Source: Chloroflexota bacterium (GTDB lineage: Bacteria; Chloroflexota; Anaerolineae; B4-G1; SLSP01). From it: a DNA stretch of 64,000 nucleotides. The notes beneath the pieces are model-generated. The model saw nothing but the letters and a program-made list of their open reading frames with translations. It searched no databases and was not told the DNA's origin. Position 1 is the stretch's first letter; each line of letters begins with the position of its first letter. A program made the position numbers and the translations under genes. Shown piece after piece: positions 34,582 to 42,696 of the stretch. The DNA lies in the NCBI GenBank assembly GCA_019873645.1, contig JAIOAX010000017.1, forward strand, positions 1 to 64,000. Direction: 5' to 3'.

Positions 34582-34977
34582 TCACGTAGTCGTATTTGAC
34601 ATCGTGGCCGTGCTGCCGGTCCAGGTGAAGTAGTTGCCGATGTAGTCGGTGGTCACGCCGTTAGCGCGGAGTTGATTTTGTTGCATTTCTCTTGGCAATG
34701 CTACGAGCTTTTCGATGGCACCTGTAGTTACATCCAGAACTACAATCTGCTCTTCTCCTGCGTACCACCCGGTAATGAGCAACTGTTGATCATCCGGGGA
34801 CCAATCAAGGTTCCTCGGTGCTCCCTCAAACCCAGTTACAGTAACTCCTGGCAGTAGGGTGGCATCTGGTGTAGAAGTCGGAAATGGTTTCTGGAGATAG
34901 TCACAGCCAGAGACAGCGCCAATAATGCTCAACATAAGCAGGAACCATTTTGTGTAATAACTTCTCCAGTGCATCAT
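34582..34977 (-). pseudogene. Lipoprotein N-terminus joined to a frameshifted Rhs-repeat remnant
   Basis: The 131-residue frame begins with a lipoprotein signal (FLLMLSIIGAVSGC) and a beta-propeller-like segment (APRNLDWSPDDQQLLITGWY, VVLDVTTGAIEKLVALPREM). It then changes character to ANGVTTDYIGNYFTWTGSTA, which matches the core of Chloroflexota Rhs/YD-repeat proteins. Just past this, adding one base restores the expected MVKYDYVNGQRVATQ, so the Rhs part has lost a base and then ends. I read it as the scar of a recombination between a TolB/WD40-like lipoprotein gene and an Rhs gene. Nothing else is recognisable from 34479 to 35018. Confidence 0.6.
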
Positions 34978-35018
34978 TTTCCCAATCTTCTATGACTCTC
35001 CTGAAAAAAGTCTAATTC

Positions 35019-35147
35019 ACCGCAGAGACGCAAAGAACGCCGAGAAAAATTCAAGTTTATATCAATAAAATTAGTAATGAAACGCGAAAGACTTAATTTT
35101 ATTGGATCCGACATAAAAATCTTTGCGCCTTCCGTGACTCTGCGGTG
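35019..35147. repeat. Long CACCGCAGAG hairpin element
   Basis: CACCGCAGAGACGCAAAG at the left pairs imperfectly with CTTTGCGCC...CTCTGCGGTG at the right. An inner inverted pair, AATAAAATTA/TTAATTTTATT, is AT-rich. It is related to 15001-15069. The 35150-35330 stretch beyond it shows no gene. Confidence 0.7.
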
Positions 35148-35331
35148 AGAGCTTTAGTTTTTTCAGTAGACTCTTCTATACTTACTGAAACAGGCCTCTA
35201 AAGAAGTCGCCGATAGCTCGGGGTATCAATATAAACTGCCACTCCACCCACGAGCGCGGGAAAGTAGGATACGTAACTTTATCACCATAACCCGCCTCGG
35301 GGACCCAAGAAACAATCCATCAATTCCCCGC

Positions 35332-35360
35332 TTGACAACATCATCAATCTCAACTATAAT
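35332..35360 (+). promoter_or_regulatory. Consensus promoter of the amino-sugar locus (left)
   Basis: TTGACA, 17 bases, TATAAT, both hexamers perfect. The putative ROK operator begins at the next base. Confidence 0.85.
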
Positions 35361-35388
35361 ACTTGGTAAGTAAGATTAACTTTCTAAG
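35361..35388 (+). promoter_or_regulatory. Putative ROK-repressor operator, left copy
   Basis: A 28-bp sequence (ACTTGGTAAGTAAG, then ATTAACTTTCTAAG) matches 23 of 28 bases of 40221-40248, in the same position just after a -10 box. The core AAGTAAnnTTAACT is an imperfect palindrome of the ROK-operator kind. Confidence 0.65.
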
Positions 35389-35529
35389 TGCACCGATAGC
35401 CTGTAAAGCTCTGAATACCGGGTCGCTTTTTGAGAACCCATCTATATTTGGCCTCCTAGACCGATGACCACCAGGCTATCTGGCTTTCAACGACTTGACT
35501 ATCTGACTATCTGACTACCGGACTATCCG

Positions 35530-36939
35530 ATGACTGAACGCTTATCTATCCAACCGCATTTTATACCTCCACTTGACCCGGAATTCCGACCGGCCGTCCT
35601 GGCTAACCGGAAATTCCGCGAGACCGTTGCGGCTTCCGGCGGCGGTGTCCCGTTGATCTTTGGCATCGAGCAGCTCAACGGCGCCCTGTCGCGCTTCGAG
35701 ACGCGTGTCTTCCCTGAAAACCATCCCCTGGCGGATGCCAATTTGCCCTATGCGGAACGCCTGTTCAAATTTTTGCTCTGGCAGCGGGGCGGCTGGCGCG
35801 TGTATGTGGGCGGCCCGCGGAGCATTGGGACGGCGTTGCAGGCCATCTATGCCCCCGGCGGTGCGCGCGAGTTCGACTACCACTTTATGGGTGAGGATGT
35901 GTACGCCAGACCCTTCACCGTTGTCCCATGCGATCCCGCCGATGTTCCGCCGGCGCGGGAAAGCGGGCGTCAACTGGGACGGCATCTGGAAGGTTGCCGC
36001 ATCGGTTTTGACCTGGGGGCTTCGGATCGCAAAGTGTCCGCTGTCATAGATGGTGAAGCGGTCTACAGCGAAGAAGTGGTGTGGGAACCGGCCATCCAGA
36101 GCGATCCGGCGTATCATTACCGTGAGATTATGGCGGGTTTACGGGCCGCTGCGGCGCAATTGCCCCGTGTGGATGCGATTGGCGGCAGCGCTGCCGGTAT
36201 CTATGTAGACAATCAGGTGCGCGTGGCCTCACTGTTTCGCGGCGTGCCCAAAGAACGTTACGGCGAAGTGAGATCCCTCTTTCTGCGTATCCGTGACGCA
36301 ATGGGTGTGCCGCTTGAAATTGTAAACGACGGCGACGTGACTGCCCTCGCAGGCGCAATGTCATTAGGTGAGAACGGTGTACTCGGCATTGCCTTGGGGT
36401 CAAGCCAGGCCAGCGGCTACGTGGCGCCGGATGGAACGCTCACCGGTTGGCTCAACGAACTGGCGTTTGCGCCGGTGGATTACAATCCCAACGCGGCGGT
36501 AGACGAGTGGTCGGGCGACCGCGGGGTGGGGGCGGCTTATTTTTCGCAGCAGTGCGTCTTCCGTCTTGCGCCACGCGCGGGCATCACCGTCCCCGAAGGT
36601 CTCACGCCGGCGGCAAAGCTCAAATTTGTCCAGGAGCGGCTTGAGGCCGGGCATCCAGGAGCGACGCAGATTTGGGAGACGATGGGGGTGTATATGGGCT
36701 ATGCGATTGCCCACTACGCCGATTTTTACAATCTGCGCCACGTGCTGATCCTGGGACGCTGTACTTCCGGCAGAGGAGGACCATTAATCCTCGATGGGGC
36801 CAATGCGGTGTTGATGGCCGAATTCCCGGAACTGGCGCAGCGTATCCACATTCACCTGCCTGACGAAAAAAGCCGGCGTGTGGGACAGGCCATCGCCGCC
36901 GCCAGCCTTCCGGCAGTACGAGTGGCGAGTAAAGAGTAG
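35530..36939 (+). CDS. ROK-like sugar kinase family protein
   Basis: A 469-residue protein with an ASKHA/ROK-like core preceded by an extra N-terminal region of about 155 residues (IEQLNGALSRFETRVFPENH). The phosphate-binding motif GFDLGASDRKVSAV is near residue 160. It is followed by AIGGSAAGIYVD, the catalytic-loop candidate VNDGDVTALAGAMSLGENG, GIALGSSQASGYV, and LILGRCTSGRGG. These point to a sugar kinase; in context glucosamine or N-acetylhexosamine is the likely substrate. It lacks the zinc CxCGxxGC motif. No strong Shine-Dalgarno is visible; the ATG lies directly after a GACTATCTGACTATCTGACT repeat. It is first in the presumed operon behind the ROK operator. Confidence 0.7.
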   Translation: MTERLSIQPHFIPPLDPEFRPAVLANRKFRETVAASGGGVPLIFGIEQLNGALSRFETRVFPENHPLADANLPYAERLFKFLLWQRGGWRVYVGGPRSIGTALQAIYAPGGAREFDYHFMGEDVYARPFTVVPCDPADVPPARESGRQLGRHLEGCRIGFDLGASDRKVSAVIDGEAVYSEEVVWEPAIQSDPAYHYREIMAGLRAAAAQLPRVDAIGGSAAGIYVDNQVRVASLFRGVPKERYGEVRSLFLRIRDAMGVPLEIVNDGDVTALAGAMSLGENGVLGIALGSSQASGYVAPDGTLTGWLNELAFAPVDYNPNAAVDEWSGDRGVGAAYFSQQCVFRLAPRAGITVPEGLTPAAKLKFVQERLEAGHPGATQIWETMGVYMGYAIAHYADFYNLRHVLILGRCTSGRGGPLILDGANAVLMAEFPELAQRIHIHLPDEKSRRVGQAIAAASLPAVRVASKE

Positions 36940-37066
36940 AGAAATGGAGTAAAGAGAGAAATGAGGAATTGGGGTGGAATGATGGGAGAGAAATTACCTC
37001 AAATCAACCATTGCCCCCGACTTGTTACTCTTTACTCGTTACCTATTACTCGTCTGCTACTAAGGA
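36936..37066. repeat. GAGTAAAGAG-type low-complexity inverted repeat
   Basis: GAGTAAAGAGTAGAGAAATG at the left is mirrored by TTACTCTTTACTCGTTACC at the right, ending at the AAGGAG of the deacetylase gene. Confidence 0.6.
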
Positions 37067-37072
37067 GTGAAG

Positions 37073-37933
37073 ATGAAACTTCATCGTGAAACCGCAGAGA
37101 TTTTTGTGCCGGATGGACTTCCGGCAGAAGCGGCGTTGGCGCGCACAACCCACATGGCGATTGGGGCGCACCAGGACGATCTTGAAATTATGGCCTTCGA
37201 CGGCATCCTCAAATGTTTCCAGCGTCAGGACCGCTGGTTCACCGGCGTGGTCGTCACCAACGGCGCTGGTTCGCCGCGCGCCGACCTGTACGCCGATTAC
37301 ACCGATGCAGCCATGCAGGTGGTGCGGCGTAAGGAGCAAAAGAAAGCGGCGGTCATCGGTGAGTATGCTGCACAAGTGTTGCTTGACTATCCCAGTGCGG
37401 TGCTCAAAAACGGCGCCGATCCATCGCCCGTTGAAGACCTGCTCACGTTGTTTGAGTGGGCGCACCCTGAGGTCATCTACACGCATAACCTCGCCGACAA
37501 ACATGATACCCATGTCGCCGTGACCCTGCGGGTGATCGAGGCCTTGCGGCGCCTGCCGGCTGCGGCGCGTCCGCAACACCTGTACGGGTGTGAGGTGTGG
37601 CGTAATCTGGACTGGCTGGTGGATGCGGACAAAGTCACCTTCGATGTATCCGCGCATCAAGGGTTGCAGGCGGCGCTCTTAGGCGTCTTTGATTCGCAGG
37701 TGTGCGGCGGCAAACGCTATGACCTGGCGACGATGGGCCGCCGTCAGGCCAACGCCACCTACTTCGCTTCGCACGATACCGATACCGCGACCGGCCTGAT
37801 CTTCGCGATGGATCTCACGCCGCTGATTGTCAATCCCGCGTTGAATGTGGCGGATTATGTACAATCTTTTATCGCGCGCCTTTCCCAAGAAGTGACCACA
37901 CGCATCGAAACGCTCGGCGGCGCGACGCTTTGA
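37073..37933 (+). CDS. PIG-L/LmbE-family deacetylase
   Basis: A 286-residue zinc-dependent deacetylase of the PIG-L/LmbE family, which remove acetyl groups from GlcNAc-containing sugars. The metal/catalytic motif is MAIGAHQDDLEIMAFDG (the AHxDDxE signature with His-Gln-Asp-Asp), and the second metal His is in NLADKHDTHVAVTLRV. The ATG at 37073 has AAGGAG six bases upstream. It lies between a ROK-like kinase and a SIS deaminase-like gene, so it may deacetylate GlcNAc or a chitobiose-like sugar before phosphorylation, as the Dac enzymes of Thermococcales do. The actual substrate is inferred from context only. Confidence 0.82.
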   Translation: MKLHRETAEIFVPDGLPAEAALARTTHMAIGAHQDDLEIMAFDGILKCFQRQDRWFTGVVVTNGAGSPRADLYADYTDAAMQVVRRKEQKKAAVIGEYAAQVLLDYPSAVLKNGADPSPVEDLLTLFEWAHPEVIYTHNLADKHDTHVAVTLRVIEALRRLPAAARPQHLYGCEVWRNLDWLVDADKVTFDVSAHQGLQAALLGVFDSQVCGGKRYDLATMGRRQANATYFASHDTDTATGLIFAMDLTPLIVNPALNVADYVQSFIARLSQEVTTRIETLGGATL

Positions 37934-37956
37934 TCTGGTTTAGCATAAAATTTTAC

Positions 37957-38037
37957 CACTAATCTTCACGAATCTGCACTAATTTTGATTTTTATTCGTG
38001 AAGATGGGTGTAGATTCGTGGTGAATTTTTTCCGGAT
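37957..38037. repeat. TTCACGAATC inverted repeat
   Basis: ACCACTAATCTTCACGAAT on the left pairs with ATTCGTGAAGATGGG and GATTCGTGGT on the right. It occupies the whole gap before the SIS gene. Confidence 0.65.
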
Positions 38038-38085
38038 TACTCCATGAATCTGCTTAACCTGTTGATTGTAGACCAGGAGGCCATG

Positions 38086-39135
38086 ATGAGCTTGAAAACC
38101 GAAATCCTTGAGCAGCCGGAGGTCTTGGCGCGGCTGCTGGAAAACCAAAGGGCGACTATCGAAACGATTGCCGCCGCGCTGTGCAACTATGACATTCGCT
38201 ACCTGTTTCTGGCGGCGCGGGGCACCTCGGATAACGCCGGCCTGTATGCCAAGTACCTGTGGGGCGCCTACAACCGCATGCCCACAGCGTTGGCGACCCC
38301 CTCGCTTTTCAGCCTGTACGGCAAACCGCCGAGTCTGAAAAACGCGCTGGTGGTAGGCATCTCGCAGTCGGGACGCTCGCCCGATATTGTGGAAGTTATA
38401 CGTGAAGGACGCCGCCAGGGCGCGCCGACGCTGGTGATCACCAACGCGCCGGATTCCCCGCTGGCCCAGGCGGCGGAATTTGTGGTTGACATTCAGGCCG
38501 GTCCTGAGCAGGCCGTCGCGGCGACGAAGACCTATACGGCGCAGCTGATGGCGATTGCCATGCTCTCGGTCGCTTTGAACCGGGCGGCCGGTGAGGCCGA
38601 TGACCGCTGGCGTGATTTGCAGGATGTGCCGACGCTGGTGCGGCAGGCGCTCGACCTGGATCCGGTCATTGAGCGCGCTGCCGAACGTTATCGTTATATG
38701 GAGCAGTGCGTCGTGCTCGGACGCGGCTTCAACTATGCCACGGCTTTTGAGTGGTCGTTGAAGATGAAGGAGCTGGCCTATATCATTGCAGCGCCCTATT
38801 CCTCAGCCGATTTTCAACATGGGCCGGTTGCCGTCGTCTCACAGGGATTCCCGGTGTTGGCTGTGGCGCCGGATGGGGTGGTCTTCGATGATATGCTCGC
38901 TTTATTGAAATCGCTGGTCAACCAGCAGGGCGTGGAGTTGCTGGTGATCTCCAACCGCGAGGCGGCGCTCTCGTTAGCGCACACCCCGTTGCGGCTGCCC
39001 ATCCGTATGCCTGAATGGATCAGCCCGATTGTCGCCATCACGCCAGCGCAGCTTTTCAGCTACTACCTCACGCGCGCTAAGGGCTACGATACCGAAGCGC
39101 CACGCGGCCTGCGCAAGGTGACGTTGACGCAGTGA
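38086..39135 (+). CDS. SIS-domain aminosugar-6-phosphate deaminase/isomerase-like protein
   Basis: A 349-residue double-SIS protein like the isomerase half of GlmS, without the glutaminase domain, as in NagB-II/AgaS/GlmD deaminases. Motifs are YLFLAARGTSDNAGLYAKY, LVVGISQSGRSPDIVEVIR, AAEFVVDIQAGPEQAVAATK with TYTAQLMAI, and VVLGRGFNYATAFEWSLKMK with SAEDFQHGP-like SADFQHGPVAVV. It probably converts glucosamine 6-phosphate to fructose 6-phosphate and ammonia. AGGAGG precedes two adjacent ATGs; the second (38086) has the better spacing. Confidence 0.85.
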   Translation: MSLKTEILEQPEVLARLLENQRATIETIAAALCNYDIRYLFLAARGTSDNAGLYAKYLWGAYNRMPTALATPSLFSLYGKPPSLKNALVVGISQSGRSPDIVEVIREGRRQGAPTLVITNAPDSPLAQAAEFVVDIQAGPEQAVAATKTYTAQLMAIAMLSVALNRAAGEADDRWRDLQDVPTLVRQALDLDPVIERAAERYRYMEQCVVLGRGFNYATAFEWSLKMKELAYIIAAPYSSADFQHGPVAVVSQGFPVLAVAPDGVVFDDMLALLKSLVNQQGVELLVISNREAALSLAHTPLRLPIRMPEWISPIVAITPAQLFSYYLTRAKGYDTEAPRGLRKVTLTQ

Positions 39136-39136
39136 G

Positions 39137-39262
39137 AAGGGATTGGGGATTAGGAATTGGGGATTGGGGGGCGGGAGACAAGTGAGGGGCGTCTAATATC
39201 CCCACTCTTAGTCTCTCATCATAACTTCCTAGTCCCCGGTCTCTAATCCCTGTTTCCAGGAG
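39137..39262. repeat. ATTGGGG-type low-complexity inverted repeat
   Basis: GGGATTGGGGATTAGGAATT and a second ATTGGGG copy are mirrored by CTAGTCCCCGGTCTCTAATC before the CAGGAGG of the next gene. Confidence 0.55.
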
Positions 39263-39267
39263 GAATT

Positions 39268-40194
39268 ATGCCGCAAAATCTTACACTGATCGTGATGGCG
39301 GCCGGGTTGGGGAGCCGCTATGGGGGCATCAAACAGATTGAGCCGGTCGGGCCGCATGGGGCGACGCTGCTGGATTACGCCGTCTACGATGCACTGCGCG
39401 CCGGTTTTGGCAAAGTCGTGTTTGTCCTCAACGAGGCTATCGCCGCGTCGTTTGAGGAGCGGTTTGGGACGACGATCGCACGGCATTGCGAGGTTGCCTA
39501 TGTCATTCAGCGTTTGACGGATATACCGGTTGAATTCGCTGTGCCGCCGGAACGCAAGAAGCCCTGGGGCACCGGACATGCAGTGCTCAGTTGTAAGCGT
39601 GTTGTGGACGGGCCATTTGCCGTCATCAACGCCGATGATTTCTATGGACACGCGGCTTTTGAGACATTGGCCGGTTATCTGACCCACGCAGAAGATCAAA
39701 ACGGCTTCTACAACTACTGCATGGTCGGTTATACGCTGGAGCATACGATCACCGAGCATGGGCATGTCTCACGCGGCATCTGCGAGGTGGACGCTGACGG
39801 CTATCTGATGCACATCCGCGAACGCATCCATATCGAGCGGCGTGGTGCAGCTATCGCTTATACTGAGGATGGCGCAACATGGATCACGCTCCCAAACAAC
39901 ACCATTGTCTCTATGAATATTTGGGGATTTACACCGAGCCTGTTTGCGGAGCTAGAACAGCGCTTTCCCATCTTCCTGCGTGATAATGTCTCCGCTCTCG
40001 CAAAAGTAGAATTCTTCCTGCCCAATATCGTAGGAGACCTGGTGCAGGAGGAGCGGGCGCGCGTCAAAGTGCTTCATAGCGACGCCCAATGGTTTGGCGT
40101 GACGTACAAAGAAGACCGTCCACGGGTACAGCAGGCCATCCGTGCTTTGATCGCCCAGGGCATTTATCCTGAAAATTTGTGGCAAGGGGCTTGA
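39268..40194 (+). CDS. Sugar nucleotidyltransferase
   Basis: A 308-residue NTP-transferase (GT-A-like Rossmann) protein. The N-terminal signature is LIVMAAGLGSRYGGIKQIEP, with Gly-rich nucleotide loop and Lys. KKPWGTGHAVLSCK and the metal site FAVINADDFYG follow. It probably makes an NDP-sugar from a sugar 1-phosphate, here perhaps an amino sugar. It lacks the C-terminal left-handed beta-helix of GlmU. A good CAGGAGG precedes the ATG. The next promoter's -35 TTGACA overlaps this gene's stop codon. Confidence 0.82.
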   Translation: MPQNLTLIVMAAGLGSRYGGIKQIEPVGPHGATLLDYAVYDALRAGFGKVVFVLNEAIAASFEERFGTTIARHCEVAYVIQRLTDIPVEFAVPPERKKPWGTGHAVLSCKRVVDGPFAVINADDFYGHAAFETLAGYLTHAEDQNGFYNYCMVGYTLEHTITEHGHVSRGICEVDADGYLMHIRERIHIERRGAAIAYTEDGATWITLPNNTIVSMNIWGFTPSLFAELEQRFPIFLRDNVSALAKVEFFLPNIVGDLVQEERARVKVLHSDAQWFGVTYKEDRPRVQQAIRALIAQGIYPENLWQGA

Positions 40195-40219
40195 CAGCGA
40201 ACTTAAAGCATTATATAAT
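40191..40219 (+). promoter_or_regulatory. Consensus promoter of the ROK repressor operon
   Basis: TTGACA (overlapping the upstream stop codon), 17 bases, TATAAT: the same perfect design as 35332-35360. Confidence 0.85.
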
Positions 40220-40220
40220 A

Positions 40221-40248
40221 ACTTCGTAAGTAAATTTAACTATCTAAC
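40221..40248 (+). promoter_or_regulatory. Putative ROK-repressor operator, right copy
   Basis: ACTTCGTAAGTAAA, then TTTAACTATCTAAC, begins one base after the -10 box and matches the copy at 35361-35388. Its position implies repression by blocking transcription start, including autoregulation. Confidence 0.65.
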
Positions 40249-40279
40249 ATTCCTCTTTCCAGGTCTTAAGGCGCGACCC

Positions 40280-41482
40280 GTGACCCAAAAAGCGACCCAC
40301 GAACAAACGCGAGTCCATAATACGCAACTGGTGTTCAGCACCATCTACGAACGCGGAGAAATTAGCCGGGCCGAGATCGCGCGGCTCACCCACCTGACAC
40401 GCCCCACCGTTTCCGATGTTGTCGCCGATTTAATCCACGCAGGTTTGATTGAAGAAGTAGGCCGCGCGCCCTCGACCGGTGGCAAACGCGCGATTTTGTT
40501 GCGCGTGGATGAGGATTCACGTTGTTTGATCGGCTTGGACCTGGCGCGCGAAGACTTCCGTGGCGCCTTGATCAATTTGCGTGGCGAGATCAAACAGCGC
40601 GTCAGTTTGCCGTTGGAGGGTCGTGACGGCAATGCGGCTCTGGAACTGGTTTATACACTGGTGGAAACACTGAAGGCCGCAGCGCAGCATCCGGTGCTGG
40701 GAATCGGCATTGGCGCACCGGGATTGGTGGACGCTGTAGATGGCGTCATCCACCAGGCCGTCAACCTCAACTGGCGCAATATCCACCTGCGGGACCTGCT
40801 CCAGGAACGTTATCGCTTGCCGGTTTACATGGCTAATGATTGCCAGGTGGCGGCACTCGGTGAATACACGTTTGGGGAAAACAACCGCGGCAAAGACCTG
40901 GTTGTGATCTACGTAGGCAAAGGTGTCGGTGCGGGGATTGTGGTCAGCGGGCGGCTGTTTCACGGCAACCCCCTGGGTGCCGGCGAGATCGGCCATGTGG
41001 TGGTTGCCGAAAACGGCGAACCCTGTCAATGTGGAAATTATGGCTGTCTGGAAACGGTTGCCAACGCACGCGCTATTGTTCGACGGGCGCGTGTGTTGGC
41101 CCACGTTTATCCGCAGTCTATCCTGAATCAACTTGTCCCTCATCCGGACGCGATGACTTTCGAGACGGTATGTGAGGCGTTTGCCGAGGGGGACGAGGCG
41201 GCGCGCCAGGTCATCCGCGAGGTCGGACAACATCTCGGCATAGCGGCGGCGAACCTGGTGAGTGTCTTGGGAGGCTGCCGCATTTTGCTGGCGGGACGCA
41301 TCACGTGTTTTGGGCAATTTCTGCGGGATGTGGTGCGAGAAACGTTATCTCAACGCGCCCTGGCCGCACTGGTGCGAAGCTCAGAGATTGATTTTGTGAG
41401 CATGAGCGCGGATATTATTTTGCTCGGTGCAGCGGCATTGTTGCTGCATGAGGAACTGGGGTTGTTTCCTTTTGGCGGGTAA
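40280..41482 (+). CDS. ROK-family transcriptional repressor (NagC/XylR type)
   Basis: A 400-residue repressor from a GTG start. The N-terminal winged helix-turn-helix is ISRAEIARLTHLTRPTVSDV followed by a wing. The ROK sugar-binding/kinase-like domain has GIGIGAPGLVD, DCQVAALGEYTFGEN, GVGAGIVVSGRLFHG, and the zinc site EIGHVV followed by PCQCGNYGCLE. Members repress sugar operons and release DNA on binding the sugar or its phosphate. The neighbours suggest GlcNAc, MurNAc or a derivative as inducer. It is first in a tight row with the NamZ-like gene and the Opp-type transporter. Confidence 0.9.
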   Translation: MTQKATHEQTRVHNTQLVFSTIYERGEISRAEIARLTHLTRPTVSDVVADLIHAGLIEEVGRAPSTGGKRAILLRVDEDSRCLIGLDLAREDFRGALINLRGEIKQRVSLPLEGRDGNAALELVYTLVETLKAAAQHPVLGIGIGAPGLVDAVDGVIHQAVNLNWRNIHLRDLLQERYRLPVYMANDCQVAALGEYTFGENNRGKDLVVIYVGKGVGAGIVVSGRLFHGNPLGAGEIGHVVVAENGEPCQCGNYGCLETVANARAIVRRARVLAHVYPQSILNQLVPHPDAMTFETVCEAFAEGDEAARQVIREVGQHLGIAAANLVSVLGGCRILLAGRITCFGQFLRDVVRETLSQRALAALVRSSEIDFVSMSADIILLGAAALLLHEELGLFPFGG

Positions 41483-41487
41483 ATTCA

Positions 41488-42645
41488 ATGGTTATCACGG
41501 GATTGGAACGTATGCTTCGCAACGGCGCCTTACTGCTCAAGGGACGCCGGGTCGGGTTGGTGACCCATGCGGCGGCGGTCACAAGTGAGCTTACCGATAG
41601 CGTGACCGCGCTCTTACGTTGTGGGGTGACCCTGGCAGCGCTTTTCGTTCCAGAGCATGGCTTTTACGGCGCCGTCGCCGATGGTCAGGAAGTGCGGAAT
41701 AGCATCCACAAACATACGCATCTACCCATTTATAGCCTGTATGGCACTACGCACGAACCCATACCGGCGATGCTGGCCGATGTGGACATTCTGGTCTGCG
41801 ATATGCAGGATGTGGGGGTGCGTTTCTACACCTTCATCAGCACCTTGTATTACGTTCTTAAAGGCGCGGTCAAAGTCCATGTGCCGGTGGTCGTGCTGGA
41901 TCGTCCCAATCCCCTCAACGGGGTGACGCGGGAGGGGCCGGTGCTGAAGGCAGGCTTCGAGTCCTTCGTCGGCGCACTGCCGATTCCCTTGCGCTATGGC
42001 ATGACGCTGGGAGAGCTCGCATACTTTATGAACCACACCCAGGAAATCAATGCGGAATTGACGGTTATCCCGCTGGCAGGCTGGGAACGGGAGATGTGGT
42101 TTGACGAGACCGGTTTGCCCTGGGTGCCCACGTCGCCGGCGATGGCACATTTCGCCACGGCGCTGGTTTATCCGGGCGCCTGTTTGCTGGAAGGGACGAA
42201 TGTCTCTGAGGGGCGCGGGACGGCGTTGCCGTTCGAGGTGTGTGGCGCACCGTGGATAGACGGAGAGGTGCTGGCTGCCTATTTGAACGCCCTGGCGTTG
42301 CCAGGGGTGCGCTTCCGTCCTGTGCAGTTTGTGCCGACGGCTTCTAAGTTCGTTGGGGAGCTTTGTGGCGGTGTGCAGATTCACATAACTGACCGCGCCG
42401 TGTTCCGTTCGGTGACAGTGGGATTGCATCTGCTGGCGGCGTTGAAAGCCTTATACCCGGCGGATTTCGCCTGGCTGCCTCAGAGTTGGGAGGGTGCGCA
42501 TCCACACATTGATTTGTTGGCCGGGACGGATCAGGTGCGGCGGGCGTTGGATGACAGAGTCGAGGTTGCTGCGTTGGTGGAGAGCTGGGCGGAAGAAATC
42601 CAACTTTTTGAGGACGCCGGCCGTCGGTATTGGCTGTATGCATAA
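41488..42645 (+). CDS. namZ: NamZ-type exo-beta-N-acetylmuramidase (DUF1343, GH171)
   Basis: A 385-residue DUF1343 protein, the family of B. subtilis NamZ that releases terminal MurNAc from peptidoglycan fragments. Characteristic segments are GRRVGLVTHAAAV, LFVPEHGFYGAVADGQEV, LPIYSLYGTTHEPIPAML, DILVCDMQDVGVRFYTFIST, VVLDRPNPLNG and LLEGTNVSEGRGTALPFEV. No signal peptide is visible, so it should act on imported disaccharides in the cytoplasm. Its start lies 5 bp after the repressor stop. Next to an Opp-type importer, it supports uptake and dismantling of cell-wall fragments. Confidence 0.88.
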   Translation: MVITGLERMLRNGALLLKGRRVGLVTHAAAVTSELTDSVTALLRCGVTLAALFVPEHGFYGAVADGQEVRNSIHKHTHLPIYSLYGTTHEPIPAMLADVDILVCDMQDVGVRFYTFISTLYYVLKGAVKVHVPVVVLDRPNPLNGVTREGPVLKAGFESFVGALPIPLRYGMTLGELAYFMNHTQEINAELTVIPLAGWEREMWFDETGLPWVPTSPAMAHFATALVYPGACLLEGTNVSEGRGTALPFEVCGAPWIDGEVLAAYLNALALPGVRFRPVQFVPTASKFVGELCGGVQIHITDRAVFRSVTVGLHLLAALKALYPADFAWLPQSWEGAHPHIDLLAGTDQVRRALDDRVEVAALVESWAEEIQLFEDAGRRYWLYA

Positions 42646-42657
42646 ACTCTTTTGATA

Positions 42658-42692
42658 AATGTTCCAACGTTCAAACGCTTTTCCAGGGAGGG
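42658..42692. repeat. AACGTT cluster with TTTTCCAGGGAG tail
   Basis: TGTTCCAACGTTCAAACG runs straight into CTTTTCCAGGGAGGG, the ribosome binding site. The minus-strand leader of the kinase gene starting at 57150 has the same layout (GTTCCAACGCCTTTCCAGGG), so the repeat and the Shine-Dalgarno appear to move together. Confidence 0.6.
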
Positions 42693-42696
42693 TTCG

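Noticed and set aside
40197-40279. A tRNA or small-RNA gene in the gap before the ROK repressor
   Set aside because: The gap is fully explained by the promoter, operator and ribosome binding region, with no cloverleaf potential.
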